From positions 1 through 29,267 of the forward strand of contig DATAEG010000037.1 in the NCBI GenBank assembly GCA_036258135.1: a stretch of 29,267 nt of DNA. Reading direction: 5' to 3'. This stretch comes from DATAEG01 sp036258135. Lineage in GTDB: Bacteria; Actinomycetota; Actinomycetes; Mycobacteriales; Jatrophihabitantaceae. Under the pieces are notes generated by a model, which searched no databases, was not told where the DNA came from, and worked only from the letters and a program-made list of their open reading frames with translations. Shown here in pieces: positions 1-7,747 of the stretch (its first letter is position 1; each line of letters starts with the position of its first letter). The translations under genes and the position numbers were made by a program.

Positions 1-1699
1 CACGCATTCGATCAACGCGGGCGCGCGATCGGGCGCGAACGAGGGCGGATCCGGAGACGGTCTCGGCCTCCTGGTCGTCCGCCTCCTCGGCGGTGCCCGC
101 GGCGGTAGTGATTGGGCGGGTCGCCTGGTGCCGCCCGCCGACACCGTTCTGATGCGCCACTCCGTTCACGCCGTTCTCGCGCACGGCGGCCGTGACGGTG
201 GGCAGCGTCGGGGCGGCCGCAGCCTCGGTGGCGGGCGTCGCCTTGCCGACCGGTTCCGGGATGGTGACGGTCTTGGCCGGACCGGTCGCGCCCGACTCGC
301 CGCGGGCACCGATCCCCTTCAGCCGCCGGCTGGCGCGCGGTGCCGGCACCAGCACGGCGCCGAGCACCGGAGCGCCGACGGCGTCGAGCTGATCCACCGC
401 GTTGCGCCCGTCGTGCACCTTCGTGCGGGCGGCGATGACGATGAGCACCGCGTCGCTCAAGGTGGCCAGCGTCTGGGCGTCCGCCGACGCGCCCGCGTCC
501 GGCACGGCGACGATGAGGTAGCCGCCGCGGCGAATCTGGTCCAACCGGTTGCGGGTGATGGCGCCGACCACGGCCAGCGATGCGTCCGGTTCGATGACGC
601 GGATCGCGCCGAGCTTCCCGGTCGGCGTGTCCGTCGCACCAGTCAGCGGGAGGTAGGAGACACTAACCGCCGACCGCGACAGCGCCGATGCGATATTGAT
701 CGCGACGGTGTCGGTCGGCGACTCGGCGGCCGCACCGGTCACGAGGATGACGCCCTCCTTGCCGATGCTGGCCGCCAGCAGGTTGGCTACCCGCTGGTAC
801 TCCACGCCGGCGGATGACCCGGCCGCTTCCAGTTGCATGGGTTGCAGCCGGTCCACGGTGCCGGCCACCGGCACGTGGATGAGCCGCGACACGTCGTCCG
901 GGCGGCTCATCCGGCGCAGCTTGGCGAAGCGCAGCCAGGCGACGAGCAGGCCGGCCAGCAGGCCCAGCGCCAGCCCCGCGGCGACATTGAGCATCAGCGA
1001 CGGACTGGTCGGGACACTCGGCACGATCGCCTTGGACAGCACTTGGCCGGGGGTCACGACGGTCGCTGACAGCTCGTTGTACTGGGTGTTGAGGTTGGTG
1101 AGCTGGGCGACCAGCAGACTCTTCTGGGCCTGGGTGTACGACCTGATCTTGGAGCCCGGCGGCAGGGATGACAGTGTCTGGGACACGCTAGAGAGCGTGG
1201 TTTTCAACGCCTTGACATTGGTGGAGACCTTCTTGACCTGGGCGTCCAGCGTCGCTTGGGCGTTGTCGCCCCGGACCCCCAAGTAGGCGTTGGCGAAGTC
1301 GTTGGCGAGCTGCGCGGCCGCGGTCGCGCTGTCGGAGGTGTAGCTCAACCGCAGGACCGACGTGTTCGCGGGCACCGAGACGGACAGGTTCGACAGCAGC
1401 TGCTGCGTCGGGATGGACTTACGCAAGGGGTCTTCTTCCCGCACCCGATCGGCGACCTGCGTGGACCGGGCCAGCTGGGCCTCGGTGTCGAGGTTGATTG
1501 TCCCGAGGGTGCGGGAGTTGGCCAGGTTCGCCGAGTCGGACACACCCGTGGCCGTGACTAGCACAGACGCCGACGCCGTGTAGCGCGGCTGCTGAAGCTT
1601 CGTCAGCACGACACCACCGATGACGCCGAGGATGATTGCGACCGCTACAGCGATCCAGCCGCGGCGCAGCAACGCCCCGAGCCCGTTGGGCTCCCCCAT
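1..1699 (-). CDS. Wzz/GumC-like polysaccharide chain-length protein with degenerate tyrosine-kinase-like domain (3' end outside window)
   Basis: Reading the minus strand leftward from an ATG at 1699 gives an open frame that runs off the window edge, so the C-terminus is missing. The protein starts with a short cytoplasmic tail and a first membrane helix (about residues 10-32, WIAVAVAIILGVIGG). A periplasmic-type Wzz region follows, with coiled-coil-like heptads (QVKKVSTNVKALKTTLSSV), then a second helix (LMLNVAAGLALGLLAGLLVAW) and a cytoplasmic domain. This is the layout of Wzz/BY-kinase proteins, which set chain length and drive polysaccharide export. The kinase-like part is degenerate: the Walker A position reads VTGAAAESPTDT, with no lysine in a GKT/S context. 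The last visible 100 residues are Ala/Thr/Pro-rich and probably disordered. An in-frame GTG at 1735 is an alternative start; neither start has a clear ribosome binding site. Neighbours support a polysaccharide role. Family assignment is solid; catalytic activity is doubtful. Confidence 0.8.
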   Translation of the reverse strand, partial: MGEPNGLGALLRRGWIAVAVAIILGVIGGVVLTKLQQPRYTASASVLVTATGVSDSANLANSRTLGTINLDTEAQLARSTQVADRVREEDPLRKSIPTQQLLSNLSVSVPANTSVLRLSYTSDSATAAAQLANDFANAYLGVRGDNAQATLDAQVKKVSTNVKALKTTLSSVSQTLSSLPPGSKIRSYTQAQKSLLVAQLTNLNTQYNELSATVVTPGQVLSKAIVPSVPTSPSLMLNVAAGLALGLLAGLLVAWLRFAKLRRMSRPDDVSRLIHVPVAGTVDRLQPMQLEAAGSSAGVEYQRVANLLAASIGKEGVILVTGAAAESPTDTVAINIASALSRSAVSVSYLPLTGATDTPTGKLGAIRVIEPDASLAVVGAITRNRLDQIRRGGYLIVAVPDAGASADAQTLATLSDAVLIVIAARTKVHDGRNAVDQLDAVGAPVLGAVLVPAPRASRRLKGIGARGESGATGPAKTVTIPEPVGKATPATEAAAAPTLPTVTAAVRENGVNGVAHQNGVGGRHQATRPITTAAGTAEEADDQEAETVSGSALVRARSRARVDRMR

Positions 1700-1782
1700 G
1701 CGCGTGCCCGTCGTGGGGCTAGACAAATTGATCACCGACCCGATCGAAATCTGGTGTGCTCGTCCCGGCGTATGACTCGAGA

Positions 1783-1820
1783 CGACGTGCCCGCAACCTT
1801 CCAATTATGTGGGCACGTCG
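1783..1820. terminator. 13-bp stem-loop between the PHP gene and the Wzz-like gene
   Basis: The arms CGACGTGCCCGCA (1783-1795) and TGTGGGCACGTCG (1808-1820) pair over 13 positions with one G-T wobble, around a 12-nt A/T-rich loop. The structure lies 68 bases beyond the PHP gene stop and 48-84 bases upstream of the possible Wzz-like starts, in the direction of transcription. No U-tract follows on either strand, so it could be an actinobacterial U-less terminator, an attenuator or a protein-binding palindrome. Confidence 0.5.
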
Positions 1821-1888
1821 CCCTTCCTCGCGCGTTGTGCTTAACGGGACCACAGCCACTATGGACCAATTTCCCCGGAAATGGAGCC

Positions 1889-3793
1889 TCATCCGGCGAG
1901 CCTCCGAGCCGAGGGGAGTCCGTGCTCGGGTTTATGGCGGAGTAGCCACACCGGATTGCTGAACGCCACAGGCAAATCGTCCTTGTCCTTGACCACAAGC
2001 CGTACGAAGCAGGAGACGCTGGTGTCGACGTCGATCGACGTCTCGTCGTTGCTCGCCGCGAAGGCCGACGCGTCGATGGTCTGGCTGGTGCGCTTCGGCT
2101 CGGTGTCATCCGCTCCGGCCAGGTCGACCAGACCCCGCCACACCTCAACGGTCGACCCGCTCGGCAACCCCGAGGCCAGGATCGAGATCGTCCGTTTGGC
2201 CTTCGACGACACCGACACCGTGCCCATCGCGGGGACGCCGTTCATGTGCATGTCGAGCTGGCCGTTGAACTTGGCCACGTCGCCGAAGTACACCCGGCCG
2301 CGGCGGAGGGCGTGGATTAGGGACGACACCTTGGTGTCCCGCGCCCAGGCCCACGTCACGAAGTTGAGCAGCGCACCGGACCAGTCCTGACCCTTGTGGT
2401 CGTCGCTGACGCCGACGCCGGTGAGGAAGATCTCGTTACGCGAGCAGTTGTCCCACACCGATTCGTGCTGAGCGAGGTTACAGCCGCCGCGCAGCCGGTA
2501 ACCCACCTCGAGCAGGTCGCAACCCAGCGCGCGGTTGGTCACCAGCTCGGTGCACTTGGCCGCCCGGGCCGTTTCCTGCAGGGTGGCCGACAGCTCGCCG
2601 ACGGCCGTGCCGAACGGATGACAGTAGGACGCGACACCGCCGGCCGCGTGGATCTTGCCCACCGCCGCCAGCGCGACGTCCTCGTCCTGGCTGGGGTTCG
2701 GCCCGTCGCCGATGTAGTTGGGCAGCGCGATGTGGCCGCCGTACCAGCCGAGGTGAGGGGTGGTCAGCGACACCTCCACCGCCTGCACCTGCTGGACGGT
2801 CGGGAAACGGTCCTCGTAATACATCATCAGACGGCGCTGGGTAGCCAGCGGCCGCTGTCCTGAGGCGTCCCGGCTGAACCGCACGTTGGCGAAGTAGCCG
2901 CCACCCACTTTGCCCTTGCCGCGCGCCGCCGCCACGAGGGCGAAGCGGAACAGCGACGCATCCGTGCCGTCGACGCCCGGCCAGATCCGAGACAGGTCCG
3001 CGGCAGGCGTTAGCCGCACCGTCGTCCACCTGCCCACCGGAGCGTCAAGGGTCACCGCCGCCCCCGTCGGATCGACCAGTACCGACACCCCCGGCAGCTG
3101 GGGACCGCCGACGCGGTAGGAGATCGTGTACACGTCCGCCGGCACGTCCGCGTGCGCTGGCCGGAAAGACGTCGTCACCTCAATCGCCAAGTAACTGGAC
3201 TGAGTGACATCGGTGGGAAAGACGTCCACCTCGATGATCTGCCCGGCAAGTGATGTGCGGTTAAGCAGATTCCCCGCCTGACCGGACATGACGTTACGTG
3301 TCAGGGTGCTGCCGGCCGCAGTGACGCCCAGCCGCATGGCGTGACCGCGGTCGCCCAATTGCGGGTGGGTCGCCGGCGTCACGAAATTGCGGATCCGGCC
3401 CGACGCCTTGCCGAAGCCGATCGGCGTCCACCGCCACTCGGTGACGTCCGCGGTGTCCTCGAGCATTCCCGAGCACCGCACCAGTTGCGCGGCATCATGC
3501 GCCGACATCCGGAAGTCATGATCGGTCCACCACAACACCTCCACGCCGCACTTCGCGGCCTGGGTGAGCTGGGCCTCCATGCTGCCGGGGCCTTCGCTCG
3601 CCGACGCGTGGACGTGCATGGCCATGCAGACTGCGCGCAGGTCACTGTTTGGGTGCGGCGTGCGCTGGGCGCCGACTGCCACCGCCACCGCTCCGGCGCC
3701 GCCCGCACCCACGACGGCAGCCGAGCCGATGAGGAACGCGCGCCGCGGAACCTTCGGCGCGTCGTTCCATCCGACCTTAGTGCTGTCTGACAT
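1889..3793 (-). CDS. Exported PHP-domain metallohydrolase (CehA/McbA-like), Tat signal
   Basis: This 634-residue protein has a twin-arginine type leader near residues 17-35 (RRAFLIGSAAVVG followed by an Ala/Gly/Val-rich stretch), so I infer Tat export, probably already metal-loaded. PHP phosphoesterase metal-ligand motifs are spread along the chain: HVHASASEG near residue 60, WWTDHD near 90, YCHPFG near 390 and GVSDDHKGQD near 460. A beta-rich insertion of about 150 residues between the second and third motifs resembles a carbohydrate-binding or jelly-roll insert. A C-terminal beta-rich domain follows. The PHP superfamily cleaves phosphoester bonds and also includes the phosphatases that dephosphorylate capsule tyrosine kinases, but this one is larger and predicted extracellular. 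Its substrate is unknown; its place in a glycan locus suggests a sugar-phosphate polymer or glycolipid. It lies 24 bases after the PAP2-like gene and is probably co-transcribed with it. Start ATG is preceded by a weak AGG. Confidence 0.75.
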   Translation of the reverse strand: MSDSTKVGWNDAPKVPRRAFLIGSAAVVGAGGAGAVAVAVGAQRTPHPNSDLRAVCMAMHVHASASEGPGSMEAQLTQAAKCGVEVLWWTDHDFRMSAHDAAQLVRCSGMLEDTADVTEWRWTPIGFGKASGRIRNFVTPATHPQLGDRGHAMRLGVTAAGSTLTRNVMSGQAGNLLNRTSLAGQIIEVDVFPTDVTQSSYLAIEVTTSFRPAHADVPADVYTISYRVGGPQLPGVSVLVDPTGAAVTLDAPVGRWTTVRLTPAADLSRIWPGVDGTDASLFRFALVAAARGKGKVGGGYFANVRFSRDASGQRPLATQRRLMMYYEDRFPTVQQVQAVEVSLTTPHLGWYGGHIALPNYIGDGPNPSQDEDVALAAVGKIHAAGGVASYCHPFGTAVGELSATLQETARAAKCTELVTNRALGCDLLEVGYRLRGGCNLAQHESVWDNCSRNEIFLTGVGVSDDHKGQDWSGALLNFVTWAWARDTKVSSLIHALRRGRVYFGDVAKFNGQLDMHMNGVPAMGTVSVSSKAKRTISILASGLPSGSTVEVWRGLVDLAGADDTEPKRTSQTIDASAFAASNDETSIDVDTSVSCFVRLVVKDKDDLPVAFSNPVWLLRHKPEHGLPSARRLAG

Positions 3794-3817
3794 GACCCAA
3801 CCTGTACGTCTACGTGG

Positions 3818-4687
3818 CTAGACGGCGTGCCGCGGCCCGGCGCCGACAGTGTCAGGATCGGCGGAATCATCGGTACGGGGCGTAGGGCGAGAGTCAAACG
3901 ATACCGAACCACCGTAGGCAGGAGCGATGTTGCGGGTCAGTGCTGCCGTGGCACCGACGACGGAGAACAGGAGCAGCGTGCCGAGGACCACGCCGCCGAT
4001 AGCGTCGGTGATCCAGTGCTTGGACAGGTAGGTGCGGCTGAATGTCTCGATCCAGACCAGCCCCGCGAAGCCGGTCCAGACGGTGAACCGCAGTCTGCGT
4101 GAGAGGTTGGGCACCAGCAGCAGCGCGAGGAACACCATCACGCCGACGATGCTGAGCAGACGGGCGACGCCGCCGGACGGGTAGGTGCCGAGTGTTGTCG
4201 GCGGGTGGCCCCGGTCGATGATCTTCGCCAGAGCCTTCTGTGCGAACTTCTCGAGGATGAACGTGGACAGAATGATGATCGGCGGAATGTAGAAGTACTT
4301 CCGCCATGCCAGGGCCAGGACGATCGCGCCGATTATGCAGGCAACCCGGATTTCGAAGATGTTGCCCATCTTCGTGCAGGCGTTCATCAGGTCGGTGAAC
4401 ACGCCGTCGTGGACGTGGCGCGAGACCCACCTGAAGACCGGCCAGTCCACGCTGTCCTCCAGAGCGGCAGCCGCCCAGCCGGTGGGCAGTCCGATGAGGA
4501 AGGCCGCCTCGGTGCCGGCCAGGCCGATCAGCAGGGCTGCGGGGACGACCGGAATGCGCCGACCGAGCTCGCGGGACCAGGCGACCGGCTGAAACCAGGG
4601 CACGTGCACCTGGGCACGGTAGGTGACCGCGCCGACGACCAGGACCAGCGCCAAGCCCAGCACGAATACGCCAAAAAGGACGACCAT
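3818..4687 (-). CDS. PAP2-superfamily membrane protein with atypical active-site motifs
   Basis: The chosen ATG at 4687 has a strong ribosome binding site (GGGGGA, 5 bases upstream) and gives a 289-residue protein that begins directly with a membrane helix. A longer frame to 4819 adds a charged, unlikely leader. Several hydrophobic helices surround PAP2-type motifs. The third motif is intact, SRTYLSKHWITDAIGG, with the catalytic Arg and His. The first motif region reads AKIIDRGHPP where KxxxxxxRP is expected, and the second reads PSGG instead of PSGH. Canonical PAP2 enzymes dephosphorylate undecaprenyl pyrophosphate or phosphatidic acid. In this locus a role in lipid-carrier recycling or cell-surface glycan assembly is plausible, but loss of the motif II histidine makes standard phosphatase chemistry uncertain. 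The gene is divergent from the secreted glycosidase and upstream of the PHP gene. Confidence 0.8.
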   Translation of the reverse strand: MVVLFGVFVLGLALVLVVGAVTYRAQVHVPWFQPVAWSRELGRRIPVVPAALLIGLAGTEAAFLIGLPTGWAAAALEDSVDWPVFRWVSRHVHDGVFTDLMNACTKMGNIFEIRVACIIGAIVLALAWRKYFYIPPIIILSTFILEKFAQKALAKIIDRGHPPTTLGTYPSGGVARLLSIVGVMVFLALLLVPNLSRRLRFTVWTGFAGLVWIETFSRTYLSKHWITDAIGGVVLGTLLLFSVVGATAALTRNIAPAYGGSVSFDSRPTPRTDDSADPDTVGAGPRHAV

Positions 4688-4943
4688 GATTTCCCCCGGA
4701 TGGCCCCTGAACCCTGCCCGGACAGAGACTACCTGATCGCGGCTCGGACATTCGACCCGAAACGAGTGGCCGTGGGCAGTCTCAGGTCGGCCGGTAACAC
4801 CCGTGCCGACGTGCCACATGTGCCACTTTCACCAGAACCCGCTAAGGTACCGGGACAGCACGTCGCCGGGCGGCGGTTTGCGCTACAACTCGATATCAAT
4901 TTGATCATTAGTACTGGACGCCCAGACCCCCCCGGAGGAGCCA
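4688..4943. promoter_or_regulatory. Divergent intergenic region between the PAP2-like and glycosidase genes
   Basis: This 256-base region separates two divergently transcribed starts and must hold promoters for both sides. It includes an A/T-rich patch at about 4886-4915 (ATATCAATTTGATCATTAG), unusual for this genome, which sits 30-60 bases before the glycosidase GTG and could hold its -10 element or an operator. I cannot assign a sigma-factor consensus with confidence. Confidence 0.45.
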
Positions 4944-6815
4944 GTGCCCGAACCTTCCCCCACACCTCGCCATAGGCACCGCCCGCGCCATGCGAGGCCC
5001 GTTCCCCCCGACCCACACGTTCATCCCAGCCGCGGCCCCGATGGCGCCGCGGCCCCGCCGCGCCGCCGGCGGCATCGATTGGCGGGTGGCATCGCCGTGT
5101 TGGCCCTGAGCTTGAGCGCGGCCGTCGCGGTGGGTACCGCGAACAAGCCGGCCCAGGCCGAGCAGGTGGTGACCAGGACCGTCGTCCTGGGTGCGACGGC
5201 CGACACGTACGTATCTCAGATCGCGCCCAACAAGGCGTACGGGTCGTCGACCCGCCTGTCCGCGACGTCGAAGCCCGGCGACAGCAAGACGGCGTACCTG
5301 CGTTTCGCCATACCTTCGGCACTGTTCGGCTCGGTCAGCAAGGCGGTGCTCGTGCTGACCCGCGACGAACACCACTTCACGGGCCCGGTCAGCCTGCACA
5401 CGATGGCGAACCCATCATGGGATGAGGCGTCGATGACCGCCACGAACGCGCCGTCCTACGACCCGACGAGTGCGACCGTGAACAACACGTCCGCGACCGT
5501 CCAGACGCAATTCGACGTGACGGCCGCAGCGCGTGCCTACGCCAATCCGTCGTTCGCCATCACGTCGGCCTCGACCAACGACGTCGCCCGGTTCCGGTCC
5601 CGCGAGGCCTCCGGCGGCGACCCCCAGCTGATCCTGACCGTCACCGTGACGGTGCCGACCGGCCAGCAAACGCCGCCGCCGAGCTCGTCCTCGTCGGCGC
5701 CGACCAGCAAGCCGAGCCCGAACCCGACGCCGAGCACGCCGAGCACGCCGACCACCCCGTCTAGCACGCCGACGTCGTCGCCGACCACGCCGAGCCCCAG
5801 CTCCAGCCCGACCACGGTGCCGATCGGCAGCTTCCAGCGGCCGAACTGCGCGATCTCGGCGAAGCTCGTACCGGCGTGCGGTCACTGGTGGGGCATGGCG
5901 CCACGCCGCTTCACGTCGTTGTCGCTGACGGAGGGGCTGGCACAGGATGAGTCGCTGTCGATGCGACCGATGGACATCGTCCACGAGTACCACGTGAACG
6001 GCGCCCTGTTCCCCAATGCCGCGGAGCGAGCGTTGGCCCTCCAGGCCGGCCGCAACCGGATGCTGTTCCTCAACTGGAAGCCGGCCACCGACATGTCGTG
6101 GCGGGACGTGGCGAACGGCAAGGCCGACAGCCGGATCGACGCTGAGGCCGCGTACCTGAAGTCCAACTTCGACTATCCGTTCTTCCTCACCATCTGGCAC
6201 GAACCGGAGAACGACGTGAACGCGACCGCCGGGTCGGGCAGGACGGCCGCCGACTTCGCCGCCATGTTCCACCACGTGGTGGCGCGGCTGCGTGCGGACG
6301 GCGCGACGAGGGTCGTCTCGGTGATGGACTACATGGGCTACGTGCCGTGGGCGCAGAAGTCGTGGTTCAGTGACCTCTGGCCGGGCAACGACGTGGTCGA
6401 CTGGATCGCGATCGACCCGTACGGCACCGGCGACGCATCCGGCTACAACTCGGGCAACTTCAACGTCCTCGTCTGCCGGACGGGGTCCGGGTTCCCCGGC
6501 TACTACAACTGGGCCGTGCAGACCCACCCCGGCATCCCGATCATGGTCGGCGAGTGGGGCATCGGCGAGAGCAGCAGCAACCCGACCGGCAAGGCGAAGT
6601 ACTACGACTCCGTCGCTGCCGACATCGAGTACTACCCGGCGATCAAGGCCCTCGTGTACTTCGACACACCGTGGTCACCCGATTCGACGTTCGGCAACAC
6701 CTCGCCTGACAGTTCTGCGATTTCTCTGGCGGCCTGGCAGAAGTTGGGGTATGACTCTGACTTCATCGGCCCGGCTTTCCACTACGCGTCCGGGACGGTC
6801 GCACCTGGAGGCTGA
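4944..6815 (+). CDS. Secreted glycoside hydrolase: DNRLRE/CBM96-like domain + Pro/Ser/Thr linker + GH26-like catalytic domain
   Basis: A GTG start with GGAGGAG just upstream gives 623 residues. A long His/Pro/Arg-rich N-terminus precedes a signal helix (about residues 46-66) with probable cleavage after AQA (about 72). Residues 75-238 look like a DNRLRE/CBM96-type beta-sandwich, with the start VVLGATADTYVSQ, TAYLRFAIP, and VTAAARAY near its end. Residues 240-293 are a Pro/Ser/Thr linker encoded by imperfect CCGAGCACG-like repeats. The C-terminal 320 residues fit a clan GH-A (beta/alpha)8 glycosidase: WHEPEND carries the likely acid/base Glu420 and MVGEWGI the likely nucleophile Glu537, a spacing seen in GH26-like mannanases and endoglycanases. 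I infer that it trims or releases the polysaccharide made by this locus, or acts on an external glycan. The glycosyltransferase gene follows 6 bases downstream, so both are probably one transcript. Confidence 0.8.
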   Translation: MPEPSPTPRHRHRPRHARPVPPDPHVHPSRGPDGAAAPPRRRRHRLAGGIAVLALSLSAAVAVGTANKPAQAEQVVTRTVVLGATADTYVSQIAPNKAYGSSTRLSATSKPGDSKTAYLRFAIPSALFGSVSKAVLVLTRDEHHFTGPVSLHTMANPSWDEASMTATNAPSYDPTSATVNNTSATVQTQFDVTAAARAYANPSFAITSASTNDVARFRSREASGGDPQLILTVTVTVPTGQQTPPPSSSSSAPTSKPSPNPTPSTPSTPTTPSSTPTSSPTTPSPSSSPTTVPIGSFQRPNCAISAKLVPACGHWWGMAPRRFTSLSLTEGLAQDESLSMRPMDIVHEYHVNGALFPNAAERALALQAGRNRMLFLNWKPATDMSWRDVANGKADSRIDAEAAYLKSNFDYPFFLTIWHEPENDVNATAGSGRTAADFAAMFHHVVARLRADGATRVVSVMDYMGYVPWAQKSWFSDLWPGNDVVDWIAIDPYGTGDASGYNSGNFNVLVCRTGSGFPGYYNWAVQTHPGIPIMVGEWGIGESSSNPTGKAKYYDSVAADIEYYPAIKALVYFDTPWSPDSTFGNTSPDSSAISLAAWQKLGYDSDFIGPAFHYASGTVAPGG

Positions 6816-6821
6816 CCGCAC

Positions 6822-7610
6822 TTGACCGCTGGCGAAGCGCGCACCGGGTCGGTCGATCTGCTCGGTGTGCGTTTCGCTGCGTGGACGGAGACGCGGGTGC
6901 TCGACGAGGTGTTCGGCGCGCTGGCGGACGGCACGCGCACGGCCCGGGGCGGCTGGATCGTCCCGACGAACGTCGACGTGCTGCGCCAGATAGCCCGCTC
7001 GGACGACGTGCGCGCTCTGGTGAGCGGAGCGGACGTCTTCCTGGCCGACGGCATGCCGCTGATCTGGGCCAGCCGGATCCAGGGAACGCCGTTACCGGAG
7101 CGGGTCACCGGCGCCGCCCTCCTGCCGAGGCTGAGCGAGCGGGCGGCGTGGGAACAGCGCCGGGTGTTCCTGCTCGGTGGCGCCGAGGGCGTATCCGACA
7201 CCGGCGTGGCGGCGTTGCGCGAACAACATCCGGGCATGCATGTGGACGGCTGGTCGCCGCCGTTCGGGCTGGAGGCGACCCCCGACGGCATGGCCGAGAT
7301 CCGGAATCGGGTGGCCGAGGCCGCCCCGGACCTGGTGTTCTGCGGCTTCGGCTTTCCCAAGCAGGAGCGGGTCATCCGGCAGCTTCGGGAGGCCCTGCCG
7401 GATACGTGGTTCGTCGGGTGCGGCGCCGCGCTGAACTTCGCTGCTGGTGAAGTCTCCCGGGCGCCCGGCTGGATGCAACGCGGCGGCCTGGAGTGGGTGC
7501 ACCGGCTCTGGAAGGAGCCCCGCCGGCTGTTCCGCCGGTATGTCGTGGACGACATCCCGTTCGCTCTCCAGTTGTTGTACTCGTCGACCCGCCGCCGGCG
7601 CCCGCGTTGA
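6822..7610 (+). CDS. WecG/TagA/CpsF-family glycosyltransferase
   Basis: The protein has 262 residues, the usual family length. Recognised blocks are IVPTNVDVLRQ (about 46-56), VFLADGMPLIWASR (about 71-84), VFLLGGAEGV, DLVFCGFGFPKQE (about 170-182), and the C-terminal GCGAALNFAAGEVSRAPGW followed by GLEWVHRLWKEPRRLFRRY. The family (GT26) transfers N-acetylmannosamine-type sugars onto a membrane lipid-linked acceptor in teichoic acid, enterobacterial common antigen or exopolysaccharide synthesis. Donor and acceptor cannot be read from sequence. The start is a TTG with GGAG about 10 bases upstream, overlapping the end of the preceding gene. Codon 91 (7092-7094) is a TTA, one of only two TTA codons I found in real genes of this window. 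The basic C-terminus (RRRRPR) suits membrane association. Confidence 0.88.
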   Translation: MTAGEARTGSVDLLGVRFAAWTETRVLDEVFGALADGTRTARGGWIVPTNVDVLRQIARSDDVRALVSGADVFLADGMPLIWASRIQGTPLPERVTGAALLPRLSERAAWEQRRVFLLGGAEGVSDTGVAALREQHPGMHVDGWSPPFGLEATPDGMAEIRNRVAEAAPDLVFCGFGFPKQERVIRQLREALPDTWFVGCGAALNFAAGEVSRAPGWMQRGGLEWVHRLWKEPRRLFRRYVVDDIPFALQLLYSSTRRRRPR

Positions 7611-7704
7611 CGAGTGCCGGGGTTCGAGGTTCCTGGCCGTTGGAGGGCTGATCCTTAAGCCTGCAAGCCCGACAGGAATTGTGCGATCATTATTCGCCGT
7701 TGGC

Positions 7705-7730
7705 GATCCGGCACGGGGAGGGGCCGGATC
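7705..7730. promoter_or_regulatory. 8-bp inverted repeat in the leader of the TauE-like gene
   Basis: GATCCGGC (7705-7712) and GCCGGATC (7723-7730) are perfect inverted repeats around a 10-base G-rich spacer. They end 17 bases before the ATG of the exporter gene, next to its ribosome binding site. It could be an operator or a leader hairpin. The upstream A/T-rich patch at 7676-7696 (ATTGTGCGATCATTATTC) is the likely promoter area. No known regulator motif is recognised. Confidence 0.35.
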
Positions 7731-7747
7731 ACAACTTCGGGGGAGCA

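Noticed and set aside
128..817. Plus-strand open frame across the Wzz-like gene
   Set aside because: Low-complexity Arg/Gly/Asp-rich translation; the minus-strand frame has membrane helices and a family match.
1714..1726. GTGGGGCTAGACA near the Wzz-like start, and a similar GTGGCTAGAC at 3813-3822, as further DasR sites
   Set aside because: They share only the CTAGAC core with dre and are not palindromic, unlike the site at 22315.
5415..6527. Long open frame on the minus strand, 370 codons, opposite the glycosidase gene
   Set aside because: It is Arg/Gly/Val-rich with no recognisable domain and mirrors the real plus-strand gene, which has a signal peptide, domains and a ribosome binding site. 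It is a high-GC shadow.
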